From Candidatus Neomarinimicrobiota bacterium (lineage in GTDB: Bacteria; Fidelibacterota; JAANXI01), in contig JAIPJS010000004.1 of assembly GCA_021734025.1 (NCBI GenBank), positions 1-64,000 of the forward strand: a stretch of 64,000 nt of DNA, given 5' to 3'. The first letter of the stretch is position 1, and every line of letters starts with the position of its first letter. The position numbers and the translations under genes were made by a program. The notes under the pieces were generated by a model that was not told the DNA's origin, made no database searches, and worked only from the letters and a program-made list of their open reading frames with translations. Positions 55,466 through 64,000 of the stretch are shown piece after piece.

Positions 55466-57385
55466 ATGTTAAAACGGTTAACACCGCGATTGATTATTAT
55501 CATACTCGCTATTGCAATCGCCGGTATTCTTTTGTATCCCACCATCCAGCATGAAATGCTGAGCCCTGAGGAGAGACAGGAACTTCGGGAGCAGGGAAAA
55601 CTGGCGGAGCTGGAATCTAAAATTATCCGTCGCGGATTAGACCTGCAGGGCGGAATACATCTGGTACTGGAAGTTGATGTCCCGACGCTGGTTAATAATA
55701 TCGCCCGCAACAAAAGCCAACTGTTCGAAGAAGTATTTCAGCAGGCCCAGTCCCGGTTGAATGAGGAGACGACCTTTCTGAATGAATTTCTGGAGGTTGC
55801 GAATCAGAAGGAGCTGAGGCTGGTTCGTTATTTTCCGGATCGCGGTATTCAGAATGAGGAGATCATTAGTTCCCTTCAGGAAGAAGCAACGGATGCGGTC
55901 CGCAGGGCGCTGGAAATTATCCGGAACCGGGTTGATCAGTTTGGTGTCAGCGAGCCGACGATTCAGAAGGTCGGAAACCGCAGAATTATTGTGGAACTCG
56001 CCGGCATTCAGGATCCGGCCCGGGCACGGGAATTGATTCAGACGACCGCGTTACTGGAGTTCAAACTCCTCAAAACGCCGGAAGTCACGAACGCCACTAT
56101 CCAAAAAATTGACCGGGTTTTACGACGGCGTCAGGGTGATGTAGCGGAAGCCCTCGGGGCACAAGACACAGCAGAAACGGATACTACCATTGAAGAAGGT
56201 GGTGTTGCGGAAGACGAAGCCGTCTCCGTCGATGAGCTCTTTGGCGGGATGGAAGATGAAACCGCGACTGATACCTCCGAAGATAGTACTGTGGTGGTCG
56301 ACCGGCAGGTCTTTGAAGAAAAACCGTTTACTGCGTTGCTTCGGAATGTACAGGGACAGATCGGCGTTCCTCAGAAAAACCGGAATGCAGTGAATCGCAT
56401 CCTGAAGATGGAAGCGGTGCAGGAAGTCATACCGCCGGATGCAGAATTTCTTTGGTCGGCCGGTCCGGAAGTCCTGCCGACGCAGGCTGGCGGTGCGGAC
56501 GAATTTCATTTGCTTTATTTGGTCAATGAAGAGGCTGGACTCACGGGAGGTGTCGTTACTGATGCGCAGGCTACGCTGGGCGGTAGCGGCGGCCAGGCCG
56601 CAGGCCAGCCAGTAGTCTATCTGGATATGAATGCACAAGGCTCGAAAACCTGGAGTCGGCTGACCGGGGCTAACATCGGACGACGGGTCGCTATCGTTTT
56701 GGATGATAAGGTACATATGGCACCCAACATCCGGTCCAAGATTTCCCAGGGAAGCACGATGATCGAAGGTATGGCCAACCTGGAAGAGGCCAAAGATATC
56801 GCTATCGTGCTGCGGGCTGGTGCATTACCGGCGCCGGTGGATATCATTGAAGAACGAACCGTGGGGCCATCGCTGGGAAGCGACAGTATCCAGAAAGGTA
56901 CGACGGCAACACTCATCGGCCTTCTGTTGGTTCTGGTATTCATGGCACTTTATTATAAACTCTCCGGCTTTATCGCGGACTTTGCGCTTGTCCTGAACCT
57001 GATATTTATCCTGGCCATCCTCGCGGCGCTCGGTGCAACCTTGACACTGCCGGGTATTGCCGGATTGATACTCACGGTTGGTTTATCGGTGGATGCCAAC
57101 GTCCTGATCTTTGATCGAATTCGTGAAGAGTTGCGGAAGGGCAAAACCGTCCGGGCTGCCATCGACAGCGGTTATGGCAATGCGCTCCGGACCATTATCG
57201 ATGCCAACGTCACCACCATTCTTGCGGCATTGGTACTGATGCAGTTCGGAACCGGTCCGATTAAGGGGTTTGCAGTGGTGCTCTTCTGGGGTATCGTGTC
57301 CAGTATGTTTACGGCAATTTTCGTGACAAGGACGATTTACCAGATGTTCACCGAGAACAAGACCGTGAAAAAATTAAGCATCTAA
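55466..57385 (+). CDS. secD: Protein translocase subunit SecD
   Basis: Protein of 639 residues that uses the ion gradient to pull secreted proteins across the membrane. One N-terminal helix, a large periplasmic region with GLDLQGGIHLVLEVDV and the P1 domain, then five helices in the C-terminal third (from about 470) with LTVGLSVDANVLIFDRIREEL. An acidic low-complexity insertion (about 215-275, rich in Asp, Glu and Thr) enlarges the periplasmic part. It is followed 27 bases later by secF. Confidence 0.95.
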   Translation: MLKRLTPRLIIIILAIAIAGILLYPTIQHEMLSPEERQELREQGKLAELESKIIRRGLDLQGGIHLVLEVDVPTLVNNIARNKSQLFEEVFQQAQSRLNEETTFLNEFLEVANQKELRLVRYFPDRGIQNEEIISSLQEEATDAVRRALEIIRNRVDQFGVSEPTIQKVGNRRIIVELAGIQDPARARELIQTTALLEFKLLKTPEVTNATIQKIDRVLRRRQGDVAEALGAQDTAETDTTIEEGGVAEDEAVSVDELFGGMEDETATDTSEDSTVVVDRQVFEEKPFTALLRNVQGQIGVPQKNRNAVNRILKMEAVQEVIPPDAEFLWSAGPEVLPTQAGGADEFHLLYLVNEEAGLTGGVVTDAQATLGGSGGQAAGQPVVYLDMNAQGSKTWSRLTGANIGRRVAIVLDDKVHMAPNIRSKISQGSTMIEGMANLEEAKDIAIVLRAGALPAPVDIIEERTVGPSLGSDSIQKGTTATLIGLLLVLVFMALYYKLSGFIADFALVLNLIFILAILAALGATLTLPGIAGLILTVGLSVDANVLIFDRIREELRKGKTVRAAIDSGYGNALRTIIDANVTTILAALVLMQFGTGPIKGFAVVLFWGIVSSMFTAIFVTRTIYQMFTENKTVKKLSI

Positions 57386-57412
57386 TTATTAGCAGAAGCG
57401 GGATTTGGTATA

Positions 57413-58333
57413 ATGGAATTATTTGCGGAAGCGAATTACAAAATTCTGGAGAAACGGAAATTTACGGCAATTCTATCGGTTGTAATTATTTCAATCGGAT
57501 TACTTTCTATTCTTTTTCACAACGGGCTGCGACTCGGTATTGACTTTGAGGGTGGTACCCTGATGCAGATCCAGTTTGAGGAATCGGTTGAAATTTCCGA
57601 CGTTCGGTCGGCCCTGGAACAAGTGGGATTAGAAAATGCATCCATCCAGCAGTTCGGAGCGCCGAATGAAATTATTATCCGCGTGCTTCGCCTTGAGGAG
57701 CAGGAAGGTATTAAAGCCTCGGAAGAGATCCAGGCGACCTTGTCGGAAAACATCCCTGGCAACCCGTTTAACGTCCGAAGAATGGAACAGGTCGGGCCGA
57801 AGATCGGGAGTGAACTCCGCGGTGCCGCGGTTCTGGCAATTCTTTCGGCCCTGTTGGGTATCGTCCTCTACATTTCTATTCGGTTTGAGTTCAAATTTGC
57901 CATCGCGGCAATCGTTGCTCTGGTACATGATATACTAATAACACTGGGCGTATTTTCTCTGCTCAATCTGGAGATTACCCTAGCGATTATCGCTGCCTTC
58001 CTGACTATTGTGGGGTATTCCCTCAATGATACCATTGTCGTATTTGATCGAGTCAGGGAAAATCTGAAATCGCTGCGCCGTGCAACCTACTTCAACATCG
58101 TAAATCTCAGTATCAATCAGTCACTGAGCCGGACGGTGGTCACCTCGGTGACGACCTTTTTAGTGGTACTGGTGCTCTATCTCGGCGGTGGTGAGGTGAT
58201 TAAAAATTTCGCCTTCGCATTGATTATCGGCGTGGTGGTCGGAACGTATTCGTCCGTCTACGTCGCCAGTCCGGTGATTGTTGAATGGGCCAAACGATCC
58301 GAATCGCAGGGGAAACTTTCCAAAAAGCGCTAA
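57413..58333 (+). CDS. secF: Protein translocase subunit SecF
   Basis: Partner of SecD, 306 residues with six helices. GLRLGIDFEGGTLMQI after helix one and VGYSLNDTIVVFDRVREN in helix four are signatures. It lies 27 bases after secD, and a strong terminator follows at 58404. Confidence 0.95.
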   Translation: MELFAEANYKILEKRKFTAILSVVIISIGLLSILFHNGLRLGIDFEGGTLMQIQFEESVEISDVRSALEQVGLENASIQQFGAPNEIIIRVLRLEEQEGIKASEEIQATLSENIPGNPFNVRRMEQVGPKIGSELRGAAVLAILSALLGIVLYISIRFEFKFAIAAIVALVHDILITLGVFSLLNLEITLAIIAAFLTIVGYSLNDTIVVFDRVRENLKSLRRATYFNIVNLSINQSLSRTVVTSVTTFLVVLVLYLGGGEVIKNFAFALIIGVVVGTYSSVYVASPVIVEWAKRSESQGKLSKKR

Positions 58334-58403
58334 TAGAACTGAATGGATTTCACACCGCATATTACCAAAATTTTCGTGACTTAAAATCATACATTTATAA
58401 CTG

Positions 58404-58430
58404 AAGCCCCGAAATATCGGGGCTTTTTTT
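58404..58430 (+). terminator. Intrinsic terminator of secDF
   Basis: Arms AGCCCCGA and TCGGGGCT with a short AATA loop, followed by T6-T7. It lies 70 bases after the secF stop and 20 bases before the purA start, separating the two units. Confidence 0.9.
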
Positions 58431-58449
58431 ACGTACAAAAGGAATTGGT

Positions 58450-59730
58450 ATGGGTATTCACGTCATTGTCGGAGGTCAATGGGGCGACGAAGGCAAGGGA
58501 AAAATTGTTGATCATTTCAGCAAAGATGCCGACATCGTCGCACGATATCAAGGCGGAGCGAACGCCGGTCATACGGTATATATCGGTGAGGAAAAATTTA
58601 TCCTGCACCAAATTCCGAGTGGAATTCTCCGACCGTCCACTCGGTGCCTGCTGGGGACCGGTATGGTTATCGATCCCATTGAGTTGACCCGGGAAATCCG
58701 CGAGCTGCAGGATCGAGGTTTGAACTGTTCCAATCAGATCGGCGTAGCATATAACGCTCATCTGGTACTCCCGGTTCACCGGGCACTGGATGGCATTTCC
58801 GAAGATGCGGATGACGTGCAATTCATCGGGACGACCCGCCGGGGCATCGGCCCGACCTATTCCGATCGCCATGCCCGGATCGGGATTCCCGCTCACCTGA
58901 TGCTGGATGCGGACGAGTTCAGAACGGCCGTTCTGGAACACCTTGAATTCGCAAACAAATCAATCACCGGAATCTATGGCAAGGATGCCATGAACTCTGA
59001 CGAGTTCATGGGCCAACTCATGCAGGCCAGAGATGTAGTGAAGCCGCTTATCACCGATGTGTCAGCGGAATTATTAGATGCGCTTGCAGCGGATAAATAC
59101 ATAATTGGCGAAGGTGCACAGGGCGTTATGCTGGATTTGGACTATGGATCCTATCCGTATGTCACCTCGTCTCATCCCGGCACGGCTGGCGTCTCCGTGG
59201 GGCTTGGAGTACCGCCGGCTGCCGTCACGCGGAGTACGGGCATTTTCAAAGCATACTGTACCCGGGTTGGCGAAGGACCGTTTCCCACGGAACTCACCGC
59301 AGAAGAGGCAGCTGACAAACTGCGCGAGGCCGGAGGCGAGTACGGTGCGACCACAGGTCGACCGCGTCGCTGCGGATGGTTCGACGGCGTGCTGGGGAAA
59401 TATAGCGCAGACATCAACGGCTTTACCGACATCTGCATTACGAAGGCGGATGTGCTAGAATCCTTTGCTGAAATTCCGGTGGCCGAGAGTTACGAGCAGG
59501 AATCGTCCTATCTTAACGTCCAAAAACTGGAAGACGCGATCCCGCATTATTCCACGTATGCAGGCTGGAACTCGGATATCTCTGCCGCGAACTCCTTTGC
59601 CGAATTCCCGGAATCGCTGCGGCACTATCTCCAGTCTATTGAAAATCTGATGGGGACTCCAATTTCCATGGTATCCACCGGACCTGAACGCTCACAACTG
59701 GTTCAGAACGAATCATTCTCTCCGGCCTGA
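58450..59730 (+). CDS. purA: Adenylosuccinate synthetase
   Basis: Enzyme of 426 residues catalysing the GTP-dependent conversion of IMP and aspartate to adenylosuccinate. The GTP loop is GGQWGDEGKGKIVD, with IMP-binding QGGANAGHTVY and GTTRRGIGPTYSDR downstream. ATG 58450 is preceded by AAAGGAA. It is a single-gene unit between two hairpins. Confidence 0.96.
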   Translation: MGIHVIVGGQWGDEGKGKIVDHFSKDADIVARYQGGANAGHTVYIGEEKFILHQIPSGILRPSTRCLLGTGMVIDPIELTREIRELQDRGLNCSNQIGVAYNAHLVLPVHRALDGISEDADDVQFIGTTRRGIGPTYSDRHARIGIPAHLMLDADEFRTAVLEHLEFANKSITGIYGKDAMNSDEFMGQLMQARDVVKPLITDVSAELLDALAADKYIIGEGAQGVMLDLDYGSYPYVTSSHPGTAGVSVGLGVPPAAVTRSTGIFKAYCTRVGEGPFPTELTAEEAADKLREAGGEYGATTGRPRRCGWFDGVLGKYSADINGFTDICITKADVLESFAEIPVAESYEQESSYLNVQKLEDAIPHYSTYAGWNSDISAANSFAEFPESLRHYLQSIENLMGTPISMVSTGPERSQLVQNESFSPA

Positions 59731-59889
59731 ACCCTGCACAGGCTCCTTAACTCATAATATATTTTGGGTTCGGCTTTCCGAACATCTGCTTAGGTACCCC
59801 CGAAAATTTCATCTCGTCGAGAATTTACCGGTAAGTGACATTACCAGCTCGCAAACCACTTCTCCGGGAATATTTTGATGTAAAAGACA

Positions 59890-59920
59890 AAAGGGCCCGG
59901 AGGGGAGGACCGGGCCCTTT
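59890..59920 (+). terminator. Hairpin after purA
   Basis: Arms AAAGGGCCCGG and CCGGGCCCTTT with a nine-base purine-rich loop, 160 bases after the purA stop. There is almost no T-run. It may end purA transcripts or act in the leader of the next gene. The rest of the gap 59731-60108 shows nothing further. Confidence 0.6.
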
Positions 59921-60108
59921 ATGGGGGTGTCGTTGAGGGTACAGCTTTTGCGACTTACTGTGTGTGTAATATTTTTTCGCTGTTCAAGTGTATACTATAC
60001 GCAATTTTTTGAGTTCCAGAAAATTAAATTACCTATTTGAGGTTTCTTCCTCATCCTGCCGGAAAAGTAATTGTCGCGTTTAACGTGAATGGGTATCTTT
60101 TGCCAACT

Positions 60109-61014
60109 ATGGGTCGACTGAAAACAATTCTCCTCATAATCCTGATTACGATTATTTGGGGCACAACCTGGCTGGTAATTAAAGTTGGATTAAACGGCAT
60201 CTCTCCGCTGTACGGTGCGGGACTCAGATTTTTAGTTGCCGGCACCGCACTCTGGATTCTCGCCCGGATGCGCGGCGAACGATTACCGCGAACCAGGTCT
60301 CAAATCAGACACATTTTGATCTTTGGGGTATTTATGTTTTCGCTCCCTTATGGATTGGTCTACTGGGGAGAGCAATATATCCCCAGTAGTTTAGCCTCAA
60401 TTCTGTTCAGCGCAATGCCGTTTTGGGTGATCCTCTACGCACACCTGATGATCGCCGAGGAGCGATTTCGATTTGAACAGGGACTCGGATCCGTTATCGG
60501 ATTCCTTGGAGTGCTGCTGATCTTCAGCGAGGGAGAATTCAACTTTTCCAGCATGTTTACGCTGGGAATGCTGGCCGTGCTGGGGAGTAGCGCGTGTTCC
60601 GGCTTCGCATCGGTCTGGGGAAAACGGTATTCCAAAGAAATTTATCACTTTCAAACAACCGCGTACGGCATGATGGTTGGCTCACTCCTCCTGCTCCTGT
60701 TCAGCCGGTTTGAGCCGGCGCGATTTTTTCGGCCCGACTGGATGACCATCGGTTCGATTGTATATCTCGGCTTGTTCGGCTCCGCGGTTACATTTTCGGT
60801 CTATTTTTGGCTGATGAACCACGTCAGGGTGGTCAAACTCAGCTTCATTACATTTCTATCGCCTATCGTTGCAATCTTTGTGGGCTGGCTCATTCTTGAT
60901 GAAACGCTGAGTCTCAGGGTCTTCATTGGCACCGGCATCGTTTTCATCGGAATCATTTTGGCCGATTATAAAAAATATCTTCGCATAATCAGGAAAATGC
61001 CGGCTCAACCATGA
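60109..61014 (+). CDS. EamA/DMT-family transporter
   Basis: Membrane protein of about 301 residues with ten helices in two EamA repeats (IWGTTWLVIKVGL in the first half; STRL-like VVKLSFITFLSPIVAIFVGWL in the second). Such carriers export amino acids, nucleobases or metabolites; the substrate is unknown. I start at ATG 60109 (MGRLKTIL); the frame is open from a TTG at 60037 but those residues are polar and unlikely. No ribosome site is clear. Confidence 0.85.
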   Translation: MGRLKTILLIILITIIWGTTWLVIKVGLNGISPLYGAGLRFLVAGTALWILARMRGERLPRTRSQIRHILIFGVFMFSLPYGLVYWGEQYIPSSLASILFSAMPFWVILYAHLMIAEERFRFEQGLGSVIGFLGVLLIFSEGEFNFSSMFTLGMLAVLGSSACSGFASVWGKRYSKEIYHFQTTAYGMMVGSLLLLLFSRFEPARFFRPDWMTIGSIVYLGLFGSAVTFSVYFWLMNHVRVVKLSFITFLSPIVAIFVGWLILDETLSLRVFIGTGIVFIGIILADYKKYLRIIRKMPAQP

Positions 61015-61066
61015 GATTCCGCGTGGAATTATTAATGCAATCATTGGAAAAGAACCGATAGGAATT

Positions 61067-61996
61067 TTGAAACTTCCCTACCAGTTTTCCACAGATATCC
61101 AGCCCGTAGAGCCGTACGATTTTCGGTTACTTCTCAGGGATATTGACCAGTATCCGCTGGATGTGACGGAACGTATCGCGGAGGATAAATTAATCCGCGG
61201 ATTCTCTACGGATAGCGGTCCGGTTCAGGCTGCGATTTCCGAAAACGTCGGGGAGACACTTACCATAGATATCTATAGCAAAGAATCGGTTTCGGAATCA
61301 CTGATCGCCAGACAGATCAGGCACATTCTGAACCTGGATCTCGATCTGGAGGGGTGGTACGACACTGTTTCCGCCGACGATCCCATGCAAAAAATCATCC
61401 AAGAATTCCGCGGAGCAAAACCCATCGCCAAACCGTCGGTTTTCGAAGGTATGGCAACCGCCATCCTGGAGCAGCAACTCAATGTGACATTCGCCTGCAC
61501 TCTTGAGACCCGGTTGATAAAAAAATACGGTACCGAAATCTGCTCGGACGCCGGGACGTCCTGGCTTTTCCCCACACCGGAACAAATGGCGGCGCTCGAC
61601 TATGAGGAATTACGTCCGCTCCAGATCAGTGGCTCCAAATCCCGGTATATTATCGACATTGCGCGGCAGATTACGGCTGGCGAAATTGATCCGGAATCCT
61701 GGCACTCACTGGAGGATGATGAAATCATGGAACGGCTCCTGGCGATCCGGGGCATCGGACAGTGGACTGCGGAATACGTTATGCTCATCGGCTACCGGCG
61801 ATTTGATCACGCACCCAGCGCCGATATCGGTCTGCGGAACGCCGTGACTCAGCTCACCGGCAGCGAGGAGCAGCTTTCCGAGAAAGCGACCCGGGAATAC
61901 ATGGATCGTTTTGCCGGATATCGCGGACTGGCGACCACGTATATTTGGAACGCGTTCTCTGCGGGGTTATTAGAAACATCACGTTCGTCACCCTGA
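61067..61996 (+). CDS. alkA: DNA-3-methyladenine glycosylase (AlkA-like)
   Basis: Protein of 309 residues: an N-terminal beta domain (1-110) and an HhH-GPD glycosylase domain. EQQLNVTFACTLETRL, the hairpin LLAIRGIGQWTAEYVML and catalytic Asp in HAPSADIGLRNA are the AlkA signature. It removes alkylated purines. The start is TTG at 61067 with TAGGA at five bases. The methyltransferase gene ogt follows 435 bases later, so the two repair alkylation damage by separate routes. Confidence 0.9.
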   Translation: MKLPYQFSTDIQPVEPYDFRLLLRDIDQYPLDVTERIAEDKLIRGFSTDSGPVQAAISENVGETLTIDIYSKESVSESLIARQIRHILNLDLDLEGWYDTVSADDPMQKIIQEFRGAKPIAKPSVFEGMATAILEQQLNVTFACTLETRLIKKYGTEICSDAGTSWLFPTPEQMAALDYEELRPLQISGSKSRYIIDIARQITAGEIDPESWHSLEDDEIMERLLAIRGIGQWTAEYVMLIGYRRFDHAPSADIGLRNAVTQLTGSEEQLSEKATREYMDRFAGYRGLATTYIWNAFSAGLLETSRSSP

Positions 61997-62431
61997 GCGT
62001 GTCCAAGGATGAACGGACTTTCTTAAGATAAGTGTGAATTCAAACGATGGCCTTTTAAATTTTGGAGCATTTTTGGCTTGTTCCGCTTGTGCGGAACCCC
62101 TGCACACTTAAAGTGCCAAAAAATCGAGGCCATCTGAGGGGAGGAAGTGCCATGCTGCAAATGAAAACTTCGTGTCTGAGCACTCTAGGAGGAACCGGTA
62201 ATGATAAATACGTTTGTACAAATCATTATGAAAGATAATCCGAATTATTAAATGTGTGAGTTCGAAGTTTTCTTGATTTTTTCTACCCCTTTTGGTGTCC
62301 AGGTTTTCCACACAAGCGTATCAAGACAAAAGGGGTAAAGATATATTATTTATAGATTGTTAAAATTACGAAAATATAGAATGAGCAACTCACAATTGAC
62401 TTGCTCATAATATTGAACGAAAGGACACATC
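61997..62431. other. 435-base gap with an inverted repeat before ogt
   Basis: No gene is seen. An 11-bp inverted repeat, TACCCCTTTTG (62284-62294) and CAAAAGGGGTA (62327-62337), encloses 32 bases that include a GTGT/ACAC pair. It lies 95 bases before the ogt ATG and could be an operator or leader structure. A short minus-strand frame at 62108-62311 has no coding character. Confidence 0.55.
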
Positions 62432-62947
62432 ATGATATTCTGGACACGGATTGACACACCAGTCCATCCAATGGTATTAGTGGAGGAGGATGGAAAACTC
62501 ATCGAAGTCAACATGTCCAACGCCGAACTGCCTGATGAAATTATCCAGGAGAAACTTGAGCAGCATGATCCGGATACCTACCAACAGGACTCGCCCTTTC
62601 TCAACCGCGTCGAGGCGGAGCTCGCCGAATATTTCGCCGGTAAACGTACGGATTTTGACATCGGGTACGCTTTTCACGGCACGGAATTCCAGCAGAAGGT
62701 CTGGAACGTGATCGCTTCGGTCCCATACGGCGAAACGCTCTCCTACGGGGAAATTGCCGGAATCATAGACAAACCGAACGCCGCCCGCGCCGTAGGAAGT
62801 GCCTGTGGCAAAAATCCGGTTTCGGTTATTGTTCCTTGTCATCGCGTCCTGGCTGCCAACGGTAAACTCGGCGGCTACGGCGGTGGGTTGGACGTGAAAC
62901 GGGCGCTGCTGGAGTTGGAGGGTGTGGAGTACAAAAACGAAAAATAG
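62432..62947 (+). CDS. ogt: Methylated-DNA-protein-cysteine methyltransferase
   Basis: Protein of 171 residues. The acceptor cysteine is in VIVPCHRVLAANGKLGGYGG, and SVPYGETLSYGEIAGIIDKP is the DNA-binding helix region. It removes O6-alkyl groups from guanine in a suicide reaction. It has a normal Ogt-type N-terminal domain. A TCTGCG-family repeat word begins four bases after its stop (62951). Confidence 0.93.
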   Translation: MIFWTRIDTPVHPMVLVEEDGKLIEVNMSNAELPDEIIQEKLEQHDPDTYQQDSPFLNRVEAELAEYFAGKRTDFDIGYAFHGTEFQQKVWNVIASVPYGETLSYGEIAGIIDKPNAARAVGSACGKNPVSVIVPCHRVLAANGKLGGYGGGLDVKRALLELEGVEYKNEK

Positions 62948-62950
62948 GAG

Positions 62951-62991
62951 ATTACCGCTGAGCCGCAAAGAACGCAGAGAAAGCGCTAAGG
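62951..62991. repeat. CGCAAAGAACGCAGAGAAAGCG repeat word
   Basis: ATTACCGCTGAGCCGCAAAG followed by AACGCAGAGAAAGCGCTAAG, a reverse-oriented relative of the words at 267-302 and 2734-2766. It is the only such word seen after a plus-strand gene here. Confidence 0.7.
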
Positions 62992-63136
62992 ACACAACAA
63001 GATAACTTTATACCACTGCCCAACAGGTATAAATTATTGAGCATTAAATATTTACCCAACGCGTTAGGTGAAATGGTCTACACCGCCTCCTGGTATTATA
63101 TCAGTGGCATACACGCGCTAACTTTTTCAAACACCT

Positions 63137-63976
63137 ATGGATATAATTCAATTTCTGCAATCGTTCCGCAATCCGATTTTGGATGTGCTTTTTAAGTCGC
63201 TGACCTTTCTCGGGAACGAGGAGTTTTTTGTGCTCCTCCTTCCCATCGCATTTTGGACGTGGCGAAAACATGACATGCAGCGATTGACATTCCTCCTGCT
63301 TATCTCCTTTGCTATTAACGCGCTGCTAAAAAATGCCTTCGGATTACCGAGGCCGCCGGAAGCGGTGCATCTGGTACACGCCGAGGGCTTCGGGCTCCCG
63401 AGCGGACATGCCCAGGGCGCCATTGTGCTCTGGGGCTATTTCGCACTGCTTACGGAGAAGCGCTGGCTCAGGATATCGCTGGGAGTGCTTATTGGTGGCA
63501 TCGCTATTAGCCGCTTATATCTCGGCGTCCATTATCCCGGTGATGTCCTGGCCGGCCTGGCTATTGGTGGTCTCTGGCTTTGGATATTTTATATTTTTGC
63601 CCCAAAAATGGAATCCGGTTGGCGGAGCCCCCTGCTCTCCACCATCATAATGATTGTTGTGCTTTGCGTAACGTTTATGAGTTTTACCACGACAGCGCTG
63701 GGCGGCACGGTCGGCGGGCTGGCTATGGGGATGCTGGCGGGCCTCCTGTTAGAGCATCGATTTGTGGGCATGGTGCCGGAAAACCGCTTTGGGCATCAAC
63801 TGGGAAAAATCCTCCTGGGAATCTCTGGAATTGTAATACTGTATATCGGATTGAAAACGGGGTTGCCGGATTTTTACGTGTATCGCGCAGCGAGATACGC
63901 GGCTATCGGACTCTGGATCAGTTTGGCCGCGCCATGGATTTTTGTGCAGGTTGGATTATCTAAACATGGAAAATAA
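63137..63976 (+). CDS. PAP2-family membrane phosphatase
   Basis: Membrane protein of 279 residues with the three PAP2 motifs: KNAFGLPRP (K-x6-RP), PSGHAQ (PSGH) and SRLYLGVHYPGDV (SR-x5-H-x3-D). About seven helices. It probably dephosphorylates phosphatidate or undecaprenyl diphosphate; the C-terminal helices beyond about 180 are longer than the core needs. The stop lies near the window edge. Confidence 0.88.
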   Translation: MDIIQFLQSFRNPILDVLFKSLTFLGNEEFFVLLLPIAFWTWRKHDMQRLTFLLLISFAINALLKNAFGLPRPPEAVHLVHAEGFGLPSGHAQGAIVLWGYFALLTEKRWLRISLGVLIGGIAISRLYLGVHYPGDVLAGLAIGGLWLWIFYIFAPKMESGWRSPLLSTIIMIVVLCVTFMSFTTTALGGTVGGLAMGMLAGLLLEHRFVGMVPENRFGHQLGKILLGISGIVILYIGLKTGLPDFYVYRAARYAAIGLWISLAAPWIFVQVGLSKHGK

Positions 63977-64000
63977 TTAATACGCCTTGGAATGAAATTC

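Overview
The window reads as a bacterial chromosome segment of moderate GC from an uncultured member of the FCB (Fibrobacteres-Chlorobi-Bacteroidetes) assemblage. The evidence is a complete Alternative Complex III set (actABCDEF), separate secD and secF genes, an F1 alpha subunit with an enlarged loop, bactofilin next to an M23 hydrolase, a leucine-dehydrogenase-type amino acid dehydrogenase, and frequent weak or absent Shine-Dalgarno sequences. No 16S or ribosomal protein gene is present, so I do not go below that level.

Layout. (1) 1-61: the first 20 codons of a transposase-like gene running off the edge. (2) 311-8752, minus strand: the act respiratory operon, its gaps filled with repeats, then tRNA-Leu(UAG). 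(3) 9443-16854, plus strand: an accessory block of exported proteins: an M30-like zinc protease, a lipoprotein, a GHSLGG lipase and two beta-propeller proteins created by a tandem duplication that left a broken lipase tail between them. (4) 16930-26500, minus: two uracil-DNA-glycosylase-superfamily proteins, SufT, a binding protein with a chemoreceptor, and a TPR / histidine kinase / cobalamin adenosyltransferase set. (5) 27337-43378, minus: secA, nusB, an amino acid dehydrogenase, acyl-CoA dehydrogenase, 3-hydroxyacyl-CoA dehydrogenase, a GxxExxY gene bounded by inverted repeats, thiolase, an amino-acid-oxidase-like flavoprotein, phoH, a LysM protein, a small lipoprotein and aspS. (6) 43961-54092, minus: one tightly packed run parA-parB-M23-bactofilin-atpZ-atpI-atpBEFHAGDC. 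(7) 54362-63976, plus: a 2-hydroxyacid dehydrogenase, secDF, purA, an EamA exporter, the alkylation repair pair alkA and ogt, and a PAP2 phosphatase.

How the genes work together. ACIII feeds electrons from quinol toward cytochrome c and contributes to the ion gradient used by the ATP synthase; the c subunit looks proton-type. The thiolase, hydroxyacyl-CoA dehydrogenase, acyl-CoA dehydrogenase and leucine-type dehydrogenase fit branched-chain amino acid or short acyl-CoA catabolism. ParAB, bactofilin and the M23 hydrolase link chromosome segregation, cell shape and wall hydrolysis to ATP synthase transcription.

The most unusual layer lies outside the genes. Most long gaps on the minus-strand backbone hold composite repeats built from short degenerate words (GTGTTA arrays, AATCTT arrays, GTTCGTTG arrays, TCTGCGTCTCTGCGG words, TTATACC arrays, hairpins) whose order is partly conserved between gaps. 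The GTGTTA arrays are placed by rule: in the sense of the flanking gene, UAACAC arrays sit just before start codons and GUGUUA arrays just after stop codons, so three gaps are bounded by complementary arrays. One repeat word has entered the signal-sequence region of ActE. The second candidate system is the lipase / beta-propeller locus, where an extra cassette shares both flanks with the active locus but carries a diverged middle.
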